Shown: positions 7,288 through 14,444, counted from the first letter of the stretch. The stretch is 15,510 nucleotides of DNA from Bacteroidales bacterium (GCA_900769345.1 CAAGGJ010000042.1:1-15510), one strand, 5' to 3'. Program-made: numbers and translations. Notes: generated from the letters alone by a model not told the origin.

Positions 7288-10200
7288 TTACATAGGCTTT
7301 ATCACGAATGAGAAACCGTGATTTTCGCTTGCCGGGATAAGATATTTCTGCTCGGGACGTGCTCCCCAACTATCGTAGCCTCCCACTCCGGCATGCTTGC
7401 CATCGATGCACACTTCCACATAGTTGCGTGGTGCTATATCGTTGATGTGGGTCTGACGGCGCATGCGGTTCTTTTGCGCTGCATCGTCGTGGCTCGCTAT
7501 TTCTTCCTTCGAGAAGTTGCTCCACTGACGTGGGCGATTGGTGTTGTTTTCGCAGTCGTAATCCTCTACCGAGTTGCGCAATGCGTTGAATTCAAACACG
7601 CCATTGCCTACTATGGTCAAGCCCTTGCCCTTTGCCGATGCTATGCGCAGCCAGCGGGTATCGGTGTGGTGACCGCACTCTTGCGGACGCACATAGTCGT
7701 ATTTCATATCGTCGGCTGTAGCCTTGTAGATGCCCACCATGGTGCCGTTGTTGCGGTCGGCATAGTTTTCTTCCGGTCCGCGTCCGTAATATTCCACCTT
7801 ATTCATATCGGCAGGCATGCGGAAGCGCACGCCCACGCGCGGCACATTTTTCTTCATTGCTTCGCCATAAGTAACGGCTGCAAAGTGTGCATCCACGCCC
7901 ACCATACCGTTAGGTGCCACGGTGTAATTCACCACATAGGCATTGCCTGTTGGCATCAGGTAGCTCACTGTGAGCAACACATTTGCGCCCACTTCGCGGG
8001 TCTTGGCTGTGGCTTTGAAGTTGGCACTTGCCTCCTTCCATTCTTGCAAACGAGCAGGCATACCGTTGCCGTAGTCGTTATCTGTCGGTCCACGCCAGAA
8101 GTTGGGCTGTATGCCGAATCCGTCGCTGAAATATTCCACACCATTCACCTTATATGATGTTACCACTGCCTTTGCCTTGTTAAATACAAATGCCACCTTG
8201 CTCGACTTGATGGTGATTTCGTCGCCTTGGTTGTCAACAGCAAGTTTCGGTCCCTTGACGCCATCGAGAACGGTATTCACCGGATTTTCTTGCACCACAA
8301 ATTGGTCGGCAGCCACCTCATGACCTGCCGGAACAAGCTCTGTGCCACGCAATGTGGCAGCCGAGAAGCGCACTATATATTCCTTGCCCGGAGCAAGCTT
8401 ATTCATTGACACTGTGAGTGTTGCGCTGCTCTGCGGTGCTATGTTCATCACCTTCGAGCCCTTGCTCACCGGCTTGCCGTCGGCAAGAAGTTGCCAATCG
8501 ATGCGATAACCTTCGAGCGAAGTGAAGTAGAAGCGATTTACTACCTTAAATTCGCCTTTCCGGGCGTCTACAGCCTCGAATGCGATGTTGCTGTAAGCAT
8601 ATTTCACTTCTGCCATAGCAGGATGTGGGTCGCGGTCGGGGTTAACTATACCGTTGCACAGGAAGTTGGCATCCGACGGACGATTCACGCCATAGTCGCC
8701 GCCATAGGTAAAGTAGTGCACGCCGTTAGCGTCTACGGCATCAAAACCTTGGTCCACCCAGTCCCAAATAAAGCCGCCTTGCAGATTGGTGTAGGCATAT
8801 ATTTCCTTCCACTGATCCCAAAGGCTACCGGTAGAGTTACCCATAGCGTGAGCATATTCCGATGGGCATACGGGACGGTCGCTACCCTTTTCGCCCATAC
8901 TGTGGAACCAGCTGGCTCCTGGATATTGGGGCACAATCATATCGGTATTCCACTCCATTTCGGCACGTTCGTAGCACACAGGTCGGTTCATATAGGCTTT
9001 TTCGGCATCTTTCATCATCATATAAGTCTGATAGAAGTTATAACCGTTGCCGGCTTCATTACCAAGCGACCAGATTGTGACACACGGATGGTTCTTATCA
9101 CGGTTGAACATATTCATTGTGCGATATTCGTGCTGACGAAGCCACTTTGGATTGTTGCCAAGGGTGGTATTGAGGTTGTAGTACATACCATGGCTCTCAA
9201 TATTTGCCTCATCGTATACATATATACCATATTCGTCGCAAAGTTCGTAGAATCTACGATCCTGCGGATAGTGGCAAGTGCGCACGGCATTGATGTTGTT
9301 GAGTTTCATCAGTTCAAAATCCTTGCGCATCAGTTCTTCGGTCACATAGTGGCCTGTAGCGGGGTTATGCTCGTGTATGTTCACGCCCTTGAATTTTATA
9401 GGCTTGCCGTTGATGAGCAATGCGGTGATTGGGCGGCCGTTTGGCGATTTCTCGTCGAGGGTCTTGATTTCGATGCGACGGAAACCCACATTTTGTGGCA
9501 CATATTCGCTCACCTTGCCATCTTGTTTGATGCTCATCACCAGTTTATAGAGGTTGGGGGCTTCCGACGACCAAGTTTTCACTTCAGCCAACTTTGCCTC
9601 GAAGCGGGCCTGTGTGGTGGCATTAGCCTTTGCCACTACATCGGTACTACCGCTCTTAACCACCGCGCCGGCAGCATCTACAAGTTCGTATGCCACAGTC
9701 ACTTGCTTGTCGGCTTTGCCGCTATTTGCCACATCTACGCCGAGGGCAAACACGCCTGTGCTATAGGCATCGTCGAGGGTCGACACCACATGGTAGTCGC
9801 CTATCTTCACCTTGGGCTGCGCGAAGAGATACACATCGCGCTCTATTCCGCTTATGCGCCAAAAGTCCTGACATTCCAAGAACGAGCCTACGCTATAGCG
9901 ATATATCTTGAGCGCCAACTGGTTTTCGCCGTTCTTCAGATAATCGTTAATGCGATAGCGGGCATCGGTCTTTGAGTCGGTGCTGTAACCCACTTCTTTT
10001 CCATTAATATATACATATACGCCCGACTTGGCTCCTGCCAGATTAAGGTAGATGTCTCGCCCTTCCCACTCTGCGGGTACGGTGAAGGTGCGGCGATACA
10101 CTCCCACGGGATTTTCATCGGGCAACATCGGCGGACGTGGATTCTTGGGCCAGAAGTCGTAGGCGTGGTTGGTGTAGATAGCATCACCATAACCTTGAAG

Positions 10201-10521
10201 TTCCCAGTTGCCTGGCACTTTTATGTCATTCCAACTTCGAGTATCTACATTTTCATCGGTTATGCCTGCCGGCACTTCTGCTGCACGCTTCGAATAGTGA
10301 AATTTCCATGTACCATTGAGCAAACGATAATACTCGCTTCGGTTATAATCGCCCGTAAGAGCATTTTCTCGGCTACCATAGGTCATAAATGACGAACGAG
10401 CCGGCTCGGTGTTCACCGAGCTGACATTAAGATCTTGCCAATAGGGCTTGCTATCGGCCTTCGCGCCGGTTATGCCCACACCGAGGACGGCTACCAACGC
10501 CATTAATGATTTTAATTTCAT
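7288..10521 (-). CDS. Exported glycoside hydrolase family 2 beta-galactosidase (LacZ-like)
   Basis: This 1077-residue enzyme has the full LacZ domain order. It begins with a signal peptide (residues 1-22, cleavage near AKA-DS, no lipobox), then a jelly-roll sugar-binding domain (about 30-233, including CQDFWRISG 217-225). An Ig-like domain (about 235-345) leads to the TIM barrel (about 347-645), followed by a second Ig-like domain (about 655-745) and the large C-terminal beta-gal small-chain domain (about 765-1075). The acid/base glutamate is Glu489 in SLGNEAGNG and the nucleophile is Glu555 in PSEYAHAMGNS. NIHEHNP (381-387), CHYP (416-419), GGFIWDWVDQG (582-592) and GGYDSW (1047-1052) match other active-site positions of LacZ. 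It should cleave beta-galactosides, probably in the periplasm, from host or dietary glycans. No SusC/SusD pair or sugar regulator lies beside it. Confidence 0.96.
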   Translation of the reverse strand: MKLKSLMALVAVLGVGITGAKADSKPYWQDLNVSSVNTEPARSSFMTYGSRENALTGDYNRSEYYRLLNGTWKFHYSKRAAEVPAGITDENVDTRSWNDIKVPGNWELQGYGDAIYTNHAYDFWPKNPRPPMLPDENPVGVYRRTFTVPAEWEGRDIYLNLAGAKSGVYVYINGKEVGYSTDSKTDARYRINDYLKNGENQLALKIYRYSVGSFLECQDFWRISGIERDVYLFAQPKVKIGDYHVVSTLDDAYSTGVFALGVDVANSGKADKQVTVAYELVDAAGAVVKSGSTDVVAKANATTQARFEAKLAEVKTWSSEAPNLYKLVMSIKQDGKVSEYVPQNVGFRRIEIKTLDEKSPNGRPITALLINGKPIKFKGVNIHEHNPATGHYVTEELMRKDFELMKLNNINAVRTCHYPQDRRFYELCDEYGIYVYDEANIESHGMYYNLNTTLGNNPKWLRQHEYRTMNMFNRDKNHPCVTIWSLGNEAGNGYNFYQTYMMMKDAEKAYMNRPVCYERAEMEWNTDMIVPQYPGASWFHSMGEKGSDRPVCPSEYAHAMGNSTGSLWDQWKEIYAYTNLQGGFIWDWVDQGFDAVDANGVHYFTYGGDYGVNRPSDANFLCNGIVNPDRDPHPAMAEVKYAYSNIAFEAVDARKGEFKVVNRFYFTSLEGYRIDWQLLADGKPVSKGSKVMNIAPQSSATLTVSMNKLAPGKEYIVRFSAATLRGTELVPAGHEVAADQFVVQENPVNTVLDGVKGPKLAVDNQGDEITIKSSKVAFVFNKAKAVVTSYKVNGVEYFSDGFGIQPNFWRGPTDNDYGNGMPARLQEWKEASANFKATAKTREVGANVLLTVSYLMPTGNAYVVNYTVAPNGMVGVDAHFAAVTYGEAMKKNVPRVGVRFRMPADMNKVEYYGRGPEENYADRNNGTMVGIYKATADDMKYDYVRPQECGHHTDTRWLRIASAKGKGLTIVGNGVFEFNALRNSVEDYDCENNTNRPRQWSNFSKEEIASHDDAAQKNRMRRQTHINDIAPRNYVEVCIDGKHAGVGGYDSWGARPEQKYLIPASENHGFSFVIKPM

Positions 10522-10573
10522 ATCTAACTAAGTTTTCGGTTAGTTTGGTTTGTTAATTCTCAGATTCTGTCCA

Positions 10574-10581
10574 CAATATTA
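10574..10581 (-). promoter_or_regulatory. Weak candidate -7 box (TAATATTG) for the beta-galactosidase gene
   Basis: On the minus strand TAATATTG differs from TAnnTTTG at one position and lies 52 nt before the start codon. The expected -33 position reads TTA/TAG rather than TTG, so the element is weak; a regulated promoter needing an activator is one reading. It is the best candidate in the 217-bp divergent region 10522-10738. Confidence 0.28.
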
Positions 10582-10677
10582 CAAAAAATTTTGAACCTAT
10601 CCTAATCATATACCACAAATACATTCCTCACAATGCAAAAAAACCTTGCCGATGCCAAAACTACCGCCAATATTTCG

Positions 10678-10685
10678 TAAATTTG
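10678..10685 (+). promoter_or_regulatory. Candidate -7 box (TAAATTTG) for the Cys-rich protein/ettA operon
   Basis: TAAATTTG is an exact TAnnTTTG match, 53 nt before the ATG at 10739. No TTG sits 19-21 bp upstream; the nearest (10646-10648) is 29 bp away. A perfect dyad TTCACA-C-TGTGAA (10691-10703) lies just downstream, near the expected transcription start, and could be an operator. Confidence 0.45.
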
Positions 10686-10738
10686 TAAAATTCACACTGT
10701 GAACGATAATAAATAACTCAAAAAACCAAATAATCATT

Positions 10739-11176
10739 ATGAAGAAGAGTATTATTGTGGCACTGTTATGTGCCGTAGCATTATGCGGCTCACTCTCCAC
10801 CATGGCTAAGGACAAGAAAAAGGGTGACGACTGCTCTCGTAAATGCAAAACCGAGCAAGTGATATCGCCTTGCCGTGTAGTATATCTGGAACAAGGCACC
10901 AACTTCGACAAGAAAACCAATGCCACCCAAAAGGTGCACATCTACAGCGACTGCGCCTCCATGAAGGGCAAGAAGGCTCAAGCAGTGAAGTGCGCCGAAC
11001 TTGAGCGCCACGGCATTAAAACCAAGGTATGCAACACTTGCGAAAAGCGTTTCGACAAAATCGCCAAGAATCGTATGAAAGAAGGCAATTGCAGCAAGTC
11101 GAAGACCGACTGCAATGCCCAGAAAGGCTGCAGCAAGCAAAAAACCAACGGCTGTGGCGACTGTGGCAAACACTAA
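10739..11176 (+). CDS. Small exported Cys/Lys-rich protein, possible zinc-ribbon-like module
   Basis: This 145-residue protein of unknown function starts with a signal peptide (MKKSIIVALLCAVALCGSLS, then TMA) and is then very basic and cysteine-rich: twelve cysteines after the signal (32, 36, 45, 72, 85, 98, 101, 118, 125, 131, 139, 142). The middle part has the pattern H67-x4-C72 ... C98-x2-C101 (KVHIYSDCASMKGKK, then GIKTKVCNTCEKR). This recalls short metal-binding modules in which a His/Cys pair is followed by a closing CxxC. The C-terminal 30 residues (NCSKSKTDC, GCSKQ, CGDCGKH) look like low-complexity metal-binding sequence. It is probably periplasmic. It precedes ettA by 35 nt on the same strand and likely shares its mRNA. 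The metal-binding role is inference. Confidence 0.82.
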   Translation: MKKSIIVALLCAVALCGSLSTMAKDKKKGDDCSRKCKTEQVISPCRVVYLEQGTNFDKKTNATQKVHIYSDCASMKGKKAQAVKCAELERHGIKTKVCNTCEKRFDKIAKNRMKEGNCSKSKTDCNAQKGCSKQKTNGCGDCGKH

Positions 11177-11211
11177 GGCTCTAATTAATAACATCTATTC
11201 TTTATCTATTT

Positions 11212-12906
11212 ATGGCGACTGTTGACGATAAAAAAATCATCTTTTCGATGGTGGGACTTAACAAAACCATCAAACAGACCAATAAACAAATTCTTAAAAA
11301 CATCTACCTATCGTTCTTCTACGGTGCTAAAATCGGCATCATCGGCCTCAATGGCGCCGGTAAATCTACCTTGCTGAAAATTATTGCCGGTATCGACAAG
11401 GATTATCAAGGCGAAGTAGTGTTCTCGCCCGGCTACACGGTGGGATATCTCCCTCAGGATCCGCACCTCGACGACGATAAAACGGTGCTCGAAATAATAA
11501 AAGAGGGCGTAAAACCCGTAGTAGACGCGCTCGCCGAATACGAAGAAATCAATCTTAAATTCGGACTCCCCGAATACTACGAAAACGAGGATAAGATGAA
11601 CGAACTCTTCGCTCGCCAAGGCGAACTGCAAGATATCCTCGACGCCTCCGACGCTTGGAACCTCGATTCACGACTCGAACGAGCTATGGATGCGCTCCGC
11701 CTACCACCTGCCGACCAAAAGGCTGAGCACCTATCCGGTGGCGAACGTCGCCGCGTGGCGCTTTGCCGTCTCTTGCTCCAAAAACCCGATGTGTTGCTGC
11801 TCGACGAACCTACCAACCACCTCGACGCCGAAAGCATCGACTGGCTCGAACAGCACCTCAACCAATATGAAGGTACCGTAATCGCCGTTACTCACGACCG
11901 CTACTTCCTCGACGACGTGGCAGGCTGGATTCTCGAACTCGACCGCGGTGAGGGCATTCCTTGGAAGGGTAACTACTCTTCGTGGCTCGACCAGAAGTCT
12001 AAGCGCATGGCTCAAGAGGAAAAAGTGGCAAGCAAGCGCCGCAAAACTCTCGAACGCGAGCTGGAATGGGTGCGTATGGCGCCCAAAGCGCGTCAAGCCA
12101 AGGGTAAAGCGCGTCTTAACTCCTACGACCGTCTTCTATCTGAGGACCAAAAGGAAAAAGAACAGCACCTCGAGATATTTATCCCCAACGGCCCTCGCCT
12201 TGGCAACAAGGTTATTGAGGCTCAGGGAATTGCCAAGCAATATGGCGACAAGGTGCTCTACAGCGACCTCTCGTTCACCCTCCCTCCTGCCGGCATTATC
12301 GGCGTGATCGGTCCTAACGGCGTGGGCAAAACCACCCTCTTCCGCCTCATTATGGGCCTCGAAACTCCCGACAAGGGTTCTTTCGAAGTGGGCGAAACTG
12401 TGAAATTGGCTTATGTCGACCAGCAACACAAGGATATCGACCCCACAAAGACCGTTTATGAGGTTATCAGCCAAGGCAACGAGACTCTACGCATGGGCGG
12501 CCGCGAAATCAATGCTCGCGCCTACCTCAGCCGATTCAATTTCTCGGGCGGCGACCAGGAAAAGAAGTGCGGCGTTCTCTCGGGTGGTGAGCGAAATCGC
12601 TTGCAGCTGGCTCTCGCTCTCAAGCAGGAAGGCAATGTGCTTCTGCTCGACGAACCTACCAACGATATCGACGTGAATACTCTCCGAGCTCTCGAAGAGG
12701 GTCTTGAAGCTTTTGCAGGTTGCGCCGTAGTTATCAGCCACGACCGCTGGTTCCTCGACCGAATCTGCACTCATATCCTCGCATTCGAAGGCAACGGCGA
12801 AGTATTCTTCTTCGAAGGCAGCTACTCCGACTACGAAGTAAATAAAGCCAAACGACTCGGCACCGAAGAACCAAAACGAATACGCTATCGCAAACTCGAA
12901 GCATAA
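11212..12906 (+). CDS. ettA: Energy-dependent translational throttle protein EttA (ABC-F ATPase)
   Basis: EttA is a cytoplasmic ABC-F protein that binds the ribosomal E site and gates the first steps of elongation according to the ATP/ADP ratio. The 564 residues (family about 555) contain two ABC domains. The first has Walker A GLNGAGKST (45-53), signature LSGGE (174-178), Walker B LLLDEP (195-200, catalytic Glu199) and THDR (227-230). The second has Walker A GPNGVGKTT (367-375), LSGGE (456-460), LLLDEP (477-482, Glu481) and SHDR (509-512). The insert between Walker A and the signature (about 95-165) is the arm, and the linker (about 265-320) contains WVRMAPKARQAKGKARL (286-302), the P-site tRNA interaction motif that marks EttA rather than Uup or other ABC-F proteins. 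A hairpin terminator follows. Confidence 0.95.
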   Translation: MATVDDKKIIFSMVGLNKTIKQTNKQILKNIYLSFFYGAKIGIIGLNGAGKSTLLKIIAGIDKDYQGEVVFSPGYTVGYLPQDPHLDDDKTVLEIIKEGVKPVVDALAEYEEINLKFGLPEYYENEDKMNELFARQGELQDILDASDAWNLDSRLERAMDALRLPPADQKAEHLSGGERRRVALCRLLLQKPDVLLLDEPTNHLDAESIDWLEQHLNQYEGTVIAVTHDRYFLDDVAGWILELDRGEGIPWKGNYSSWLDQKSKRMAQEEKVASKRRKTLERELEWVRMAPKARQAKGKARLNSYDRLLSEDQKEKEQHLEIFIPNGPRLGNKVIEAQGIAKQYGDKVLYSDLSFTLPPAGIIGVIGPNGVGKTTLFRLIMGLETPDKGSFEVGETVKLAYVDQQHKDIDPTKTVYEVISQGNETLRMGGREINARAYLSRFNFSGGDQEKKCGVLSGGERNRLQLALALKQEGNVLLLDEPTNDIDVNTLRALEEGLEAFAGCAVVISHDRWFLDRICTHILAFEGNGEVFFFEGSYSDYEVNKAKRLGTEEPKRIRYRKLEA

Positions 12907-12956
12907 CCGCCGACTCAAACATTATCCGAAAAATCACAGATTGGCAAAATATCCAA

Positions 12957-12994
12957 GGACACGGATTCTCACCCCAGAGTGAAATTCCGTGTCC
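12957..12994 (+). terminator. Probable intrinsic terminator of ettA
   Basis: A hairpin with a perfect outer 9-bp stem (GGACACGGA / TCCGTGTCC), a 3-nt internal mismatch and an inner 4-bp stem (TCAC/GTGA) closes over a 6-nt loop. It begins 51 nt after the ettA stop. The following U-run (CTTATGTTTTC) is weak, so termination may be partial. Confidence 0.6.
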
Positions 12995-13292
12995 CTTATG
13001 TTTTCACCGGCATCATTAATTTCGATGGTTATTCTGCACGAATCTCAAAATGTTTTTAGCCAAAAACCGCAGTAATCTCAAAATGTTGTAAAATCAAACC
13101 GCTCACCCCATTCTCAGCAAAAAAATCTCCTTCAGTGATGATGATAATCACCCGTCTAAGTCACTATCTGTTAGATAAAAATATCCGTTCTATCTGTTAG
13201 ATCTGTGTGAGATAAAAAACTCCCATCCGCGTGCCCCCCAAAAACCATCCGCGTAAAAATCAGTGCCGCCTTGATACGGGGGCTATGATGCG
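12995..13292. other. Non-coding region with short repeated words
   Basis: No convincing gene is seen on either strand here. The stretch holds a 14-bp exact direct repeat AATCTCAAAATGTT (13041-13054 and 13074-13087, 33 bp apart). It also has two copies of CTATCTGTTAGAT (13164-13176 and 13190-13202, 26 bp apart), the first embedded in a TATCT-GTT-AGATA dyad. Two copies of CCATCCGCGT (13223-13232 and 13245-13254) follow. Together these form a run of related ATCYGYG words between 13166 and 13267. Confidence 0.6.
13166..13267 (+). repeat. Cluster of degenerate ATCYGYG(T) words
   Basis: Seven words of the form ATC-C/T/A-G-T/C-G/T-T occur on the plus strand within about 100 bp. They start at 13166 (ATCTGTTAG), 13183 (ATCCGTTC), 13192 (ATCTGTTAG), 13201 (ATCTGTGTG), 13225 (ATCCGCGTG), 13247 (ATCCGCGTA) and 13259 (ATCAGTGCC). 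Spacing is irregular (8-24 bp). No ORF covers them. Whether this is a protein-binding array or eroded repeat sequence cannot be told here. Confidence 0.5.
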
Positions 13293-13327
13293 AAAAAAAT
13301 GTGCGGCTGTTTCACAACAACCGCACA
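13293..13327 (-). terminator. Intrinsic terminator of the small RNA
   Basis: On the minus strand the stem TGTGCGG-T-TGTT / AACA-G-CCGCACA (arms 13316-13327 and 13300-13311, one T/G wobble position) closes a 4-nt loop. It is followed immediately by seven T residues (13293-13299). The U-run is present on this strand only, which fixes the orientation. Confidence 0.85.
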
Positions 13328-13365
13328 CCCTAAACCTTAAAAATCTAATCCTATGAAAAAACTTA
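13293..13365 (-). ncRNA. Probable small RNA (about 73 nt)
   Basis: The minus strand carries a complete small transcription unit with no protein-coding content. A promoter (13369-13398) would start transcription near 13365. An unstructured U-rich 5' part is followed by GATTAGATTTTTAAGGTTT and GGG, then by a terminator hairpin and seven U residues ending at 13293. The 5' segment of about 37 nt is free to pair with targets. It lies divergent from rnz, so it could also affect that promoter region. The exact 5' end is estimated from promoter spacing. My impression that similar promoter-leader-hairpin units recur in Bacteroidales intergenic regions cannot be tested here. On the plus strand the same bases give only a 24-codon ORF (13353-13427). 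Confidence 0.55.
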
Positions 13366-13368
13366 ATG

Positions 13369-13398
13369 CTAAGGTACAAAGCATTTTCATATTACCAA
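13369..13398 (-). promoter_or_regulatory. Promoter of the small RNA (TTG-N19-TACCTTAG)
   Basis: On the minus strand TTG (13396-13398, within TTTTG) is followed after 19 bp by TACCTTAG (13369-13376), one mismatch from TAnnTTTG. The mismatch (TTAG for TTTG) is the same as in the promoter of the beta-barrel gene in this window. The distance to the terminator hairpin fits a short RNA. Confidence 0.65.
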
Positions 13399-13406
13399 AA
13401 TTTTAC

Positions 13407-13441
13407 AACAAAATGATTTATAAATAAATTAATCATTTGTT
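13407..13441. promoter_or_regulatory. A/T-rich inverted repeat between divergent promoters
   Basis: AACA-A-AATGATT (13407-13418) and AATCATTTGTT (13431-13441) are complementary apart from one extra A and are separated by 12 A/T-only bases; the inner 8 bp are perfect. It lies between the -33 boxes of the small RNA and rnz promoters, where a regulator could touch both. Confidence 0.4.
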
Positions 13442-13478
13442 AAAACTGCATTTCTGCCACTCTTTTTTGCAGTTTTAA
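13440..13478. promoter_or_regulatory. Perfect 11-bp inverted repeat overlapping the rnz -33 box
   Basis: TTAAAACTGCA (13440-13450) and TGCAGTTTTAA (13468-13478) are exact complements separated by 17 bp. The right arm covers the TTG (13467-13469) of the rnz promoter. This could be a two-half-site operator; because it lies upstream of the expected transcript start, an RNA hairpin role for rnz is unlikely. Confidence 0.5.
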
Positions 13479-13497
13479 GCCACTTTACTTATATTTG
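13467..13497 (+). promoter_or_regulatory. Promoter of rnz (TTG-N20-TATATTTG)
   Basis: TTG (13467-13469, within a run of six T then G) and TATATTTG (13490-13497) are separated by exactly 20 bp and match the Bacteroidetes consensus fully. The predicted leader is about 23 nt and includes a purine-rich AGAGAGAAA (13507-13515) before the ATG. Confidence 0.78.
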
Positions 13498-13523
13498 TTG
13501 CCGCACAGAGAGAAACTAAACTC

Positions 13524-14444
13524 ATGGAAAAATTCGACCTTCATATTCTTGGCTGCGGCTCAGCCACCACCTCGTTCAGGCATATGCCTTCGTGTCAGGT
13601 GCTTAACATTCGTGACAATCTGTTTATGATTGATTGCGGCGAAGCTGCACAACTTGGCTTTGCTCGCCAACGCTTGAAGATGCAGCGCCTAAACCATATT
13701 TTCATCAGCCACCTCCACGGCGACCACTGCTTCGGTCTGCCGGGGCTGCTCGCCACTCTCGACTTGCACCAACGCACCGGCCCGCTCACCATTCACATCA
13801 ATGCCGAAGGCGCCAAGGTGTTTCGCCAATTTTTCGACTTCTTCCTCGCCGACGGCAGCTATCAGTTGGAATTTAACATCATTGGTCGACAACAAGCAGT
13901 AATCTACGAGGACGATGCCATAACTGTGGAGACTTTCCCGCTCAAGCACCGTGTGCCCACTTCGGGGTTTCTATTCCGCGAAAAGCCCAAATTGCGCCAC
14001 ATCAAAGGCGATATGGTACGTTTCTACGAGGTGCCGTTATATCTCTACAATGACTTGCGCCACGGCGCCGACTTTGTAACACCCGACTTGCAAACCATCC
14101 CCAATCGTGTGCTTACTTCCGATGCCGACCCTTGCATCACTTACGCCTACTGCAGCGACACGGCTTACTATCCTCGCATTGCCGAATCGGTGAAACAGCC
14201 TACTTGGATCTACCACGAAGCCACCTACACCGACCAATATGCCACTCTCGCTGGCGAACGTGGTCACGCCACCGCCCGCCAAGCCGCTCAGATTGCTACT
14301 CTCACCGGGGCTCAAAACCTTATTTTGGGCCATTTCTCCAAGCGATACACCTCGGAGGAGGTGTTCAAAGCGGAAGCAGAAGAGGCATTTGCAGGCCGCA
14401 TTGTGCTCGCCAACGAGGGCTTAACCATCGACCTCACAAAATAA
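13524..14444 (+). CDS. rnz: Ribonuclease Z (tRNA 3'-endonuclease, metallo-beta-lactamase fold)
   Basis: RNase Z is a cytoplasmic zinc enzyme that cuts tRNA precursors on the 3' side of the discriminator base, preparing them for CCA addition. The 306 residues match the short bacterial form (about 305). The HxHxDH zinc motif is HLHGDH (63-68). Other ligands are His142 in KHRVPTSG, Asp212 in CSDTAYY and His270 in GHFSKRY; the HEAT motif (231-234) and GHAT (247-250) of the family are present. The flexible exosite arm that grips the tRNA elbow falls around residues 152-185. The N-terminus FDLHILGCGSATTSF is typical, supporting the start at 13524. It is preceded by its own promoter and has no close downstream partner. 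Confidence 0.95.
   Translation: MEKFDLHILGCGSATTSFRHMPSCQVLNIRDNLFMIDCGEAAQLGFARQRLKMQRLNHIFISHLHGDHCFGLPGLLATLDLHQRTGPLTIHINAEGAKVFRQFFDFFLADGSYQLEFNIIGRQQAVIYEDDAITVETFPLKHRVPTSGFLFREKPKLRHIKGDMVRFYEVPLYLYNDLRHGADFVTPDLQTIPNRVLTSDADPCITYAYCSDTAYYPRIAESVKQPTWIYHEATYTDQYATLAGERGHATARQAAQIATLTGAQNLILGHFSKRYTSEEVFKAEAEEAFAGRIVLANEGLTIDLTK

Noticed and set aside
8491..9975. 494-codon open frame on the plus strand opposite the beta-galactosidase gene
   Set aside because: It is antisense to a certain gene with full catalytic motifs. The protein has no recognisable domain and is rich in His/Ile/Val as expected from reversed codon bias.
10526..10545. Inverted repeat AACTAA/TTAGTT just before the beta-galactosidase start codon
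   Set aside because: Arms of 6 bp with mostly A/T pairs are too weak and too likely by chance to claim control of translation.
12995..13292. CRISPR array or mobile-element remnant suggested by the repeated words
   Set aside because: The repeats are short, degenerate and irregularly spaced, with no equal-length spacers, cas genes, transposase fragments or target-site duplications.
13353..13427. 24-codon ORF (MKKLNAKVQ...) on the plus strand that could be a leader peptide
   Set aside because: The same bases carry the small-RNA 5' part and promoter on the other strand, the U-run of the adjacent hairpin favours the minus strand, and no plus-strand promoter precedes the ORF.
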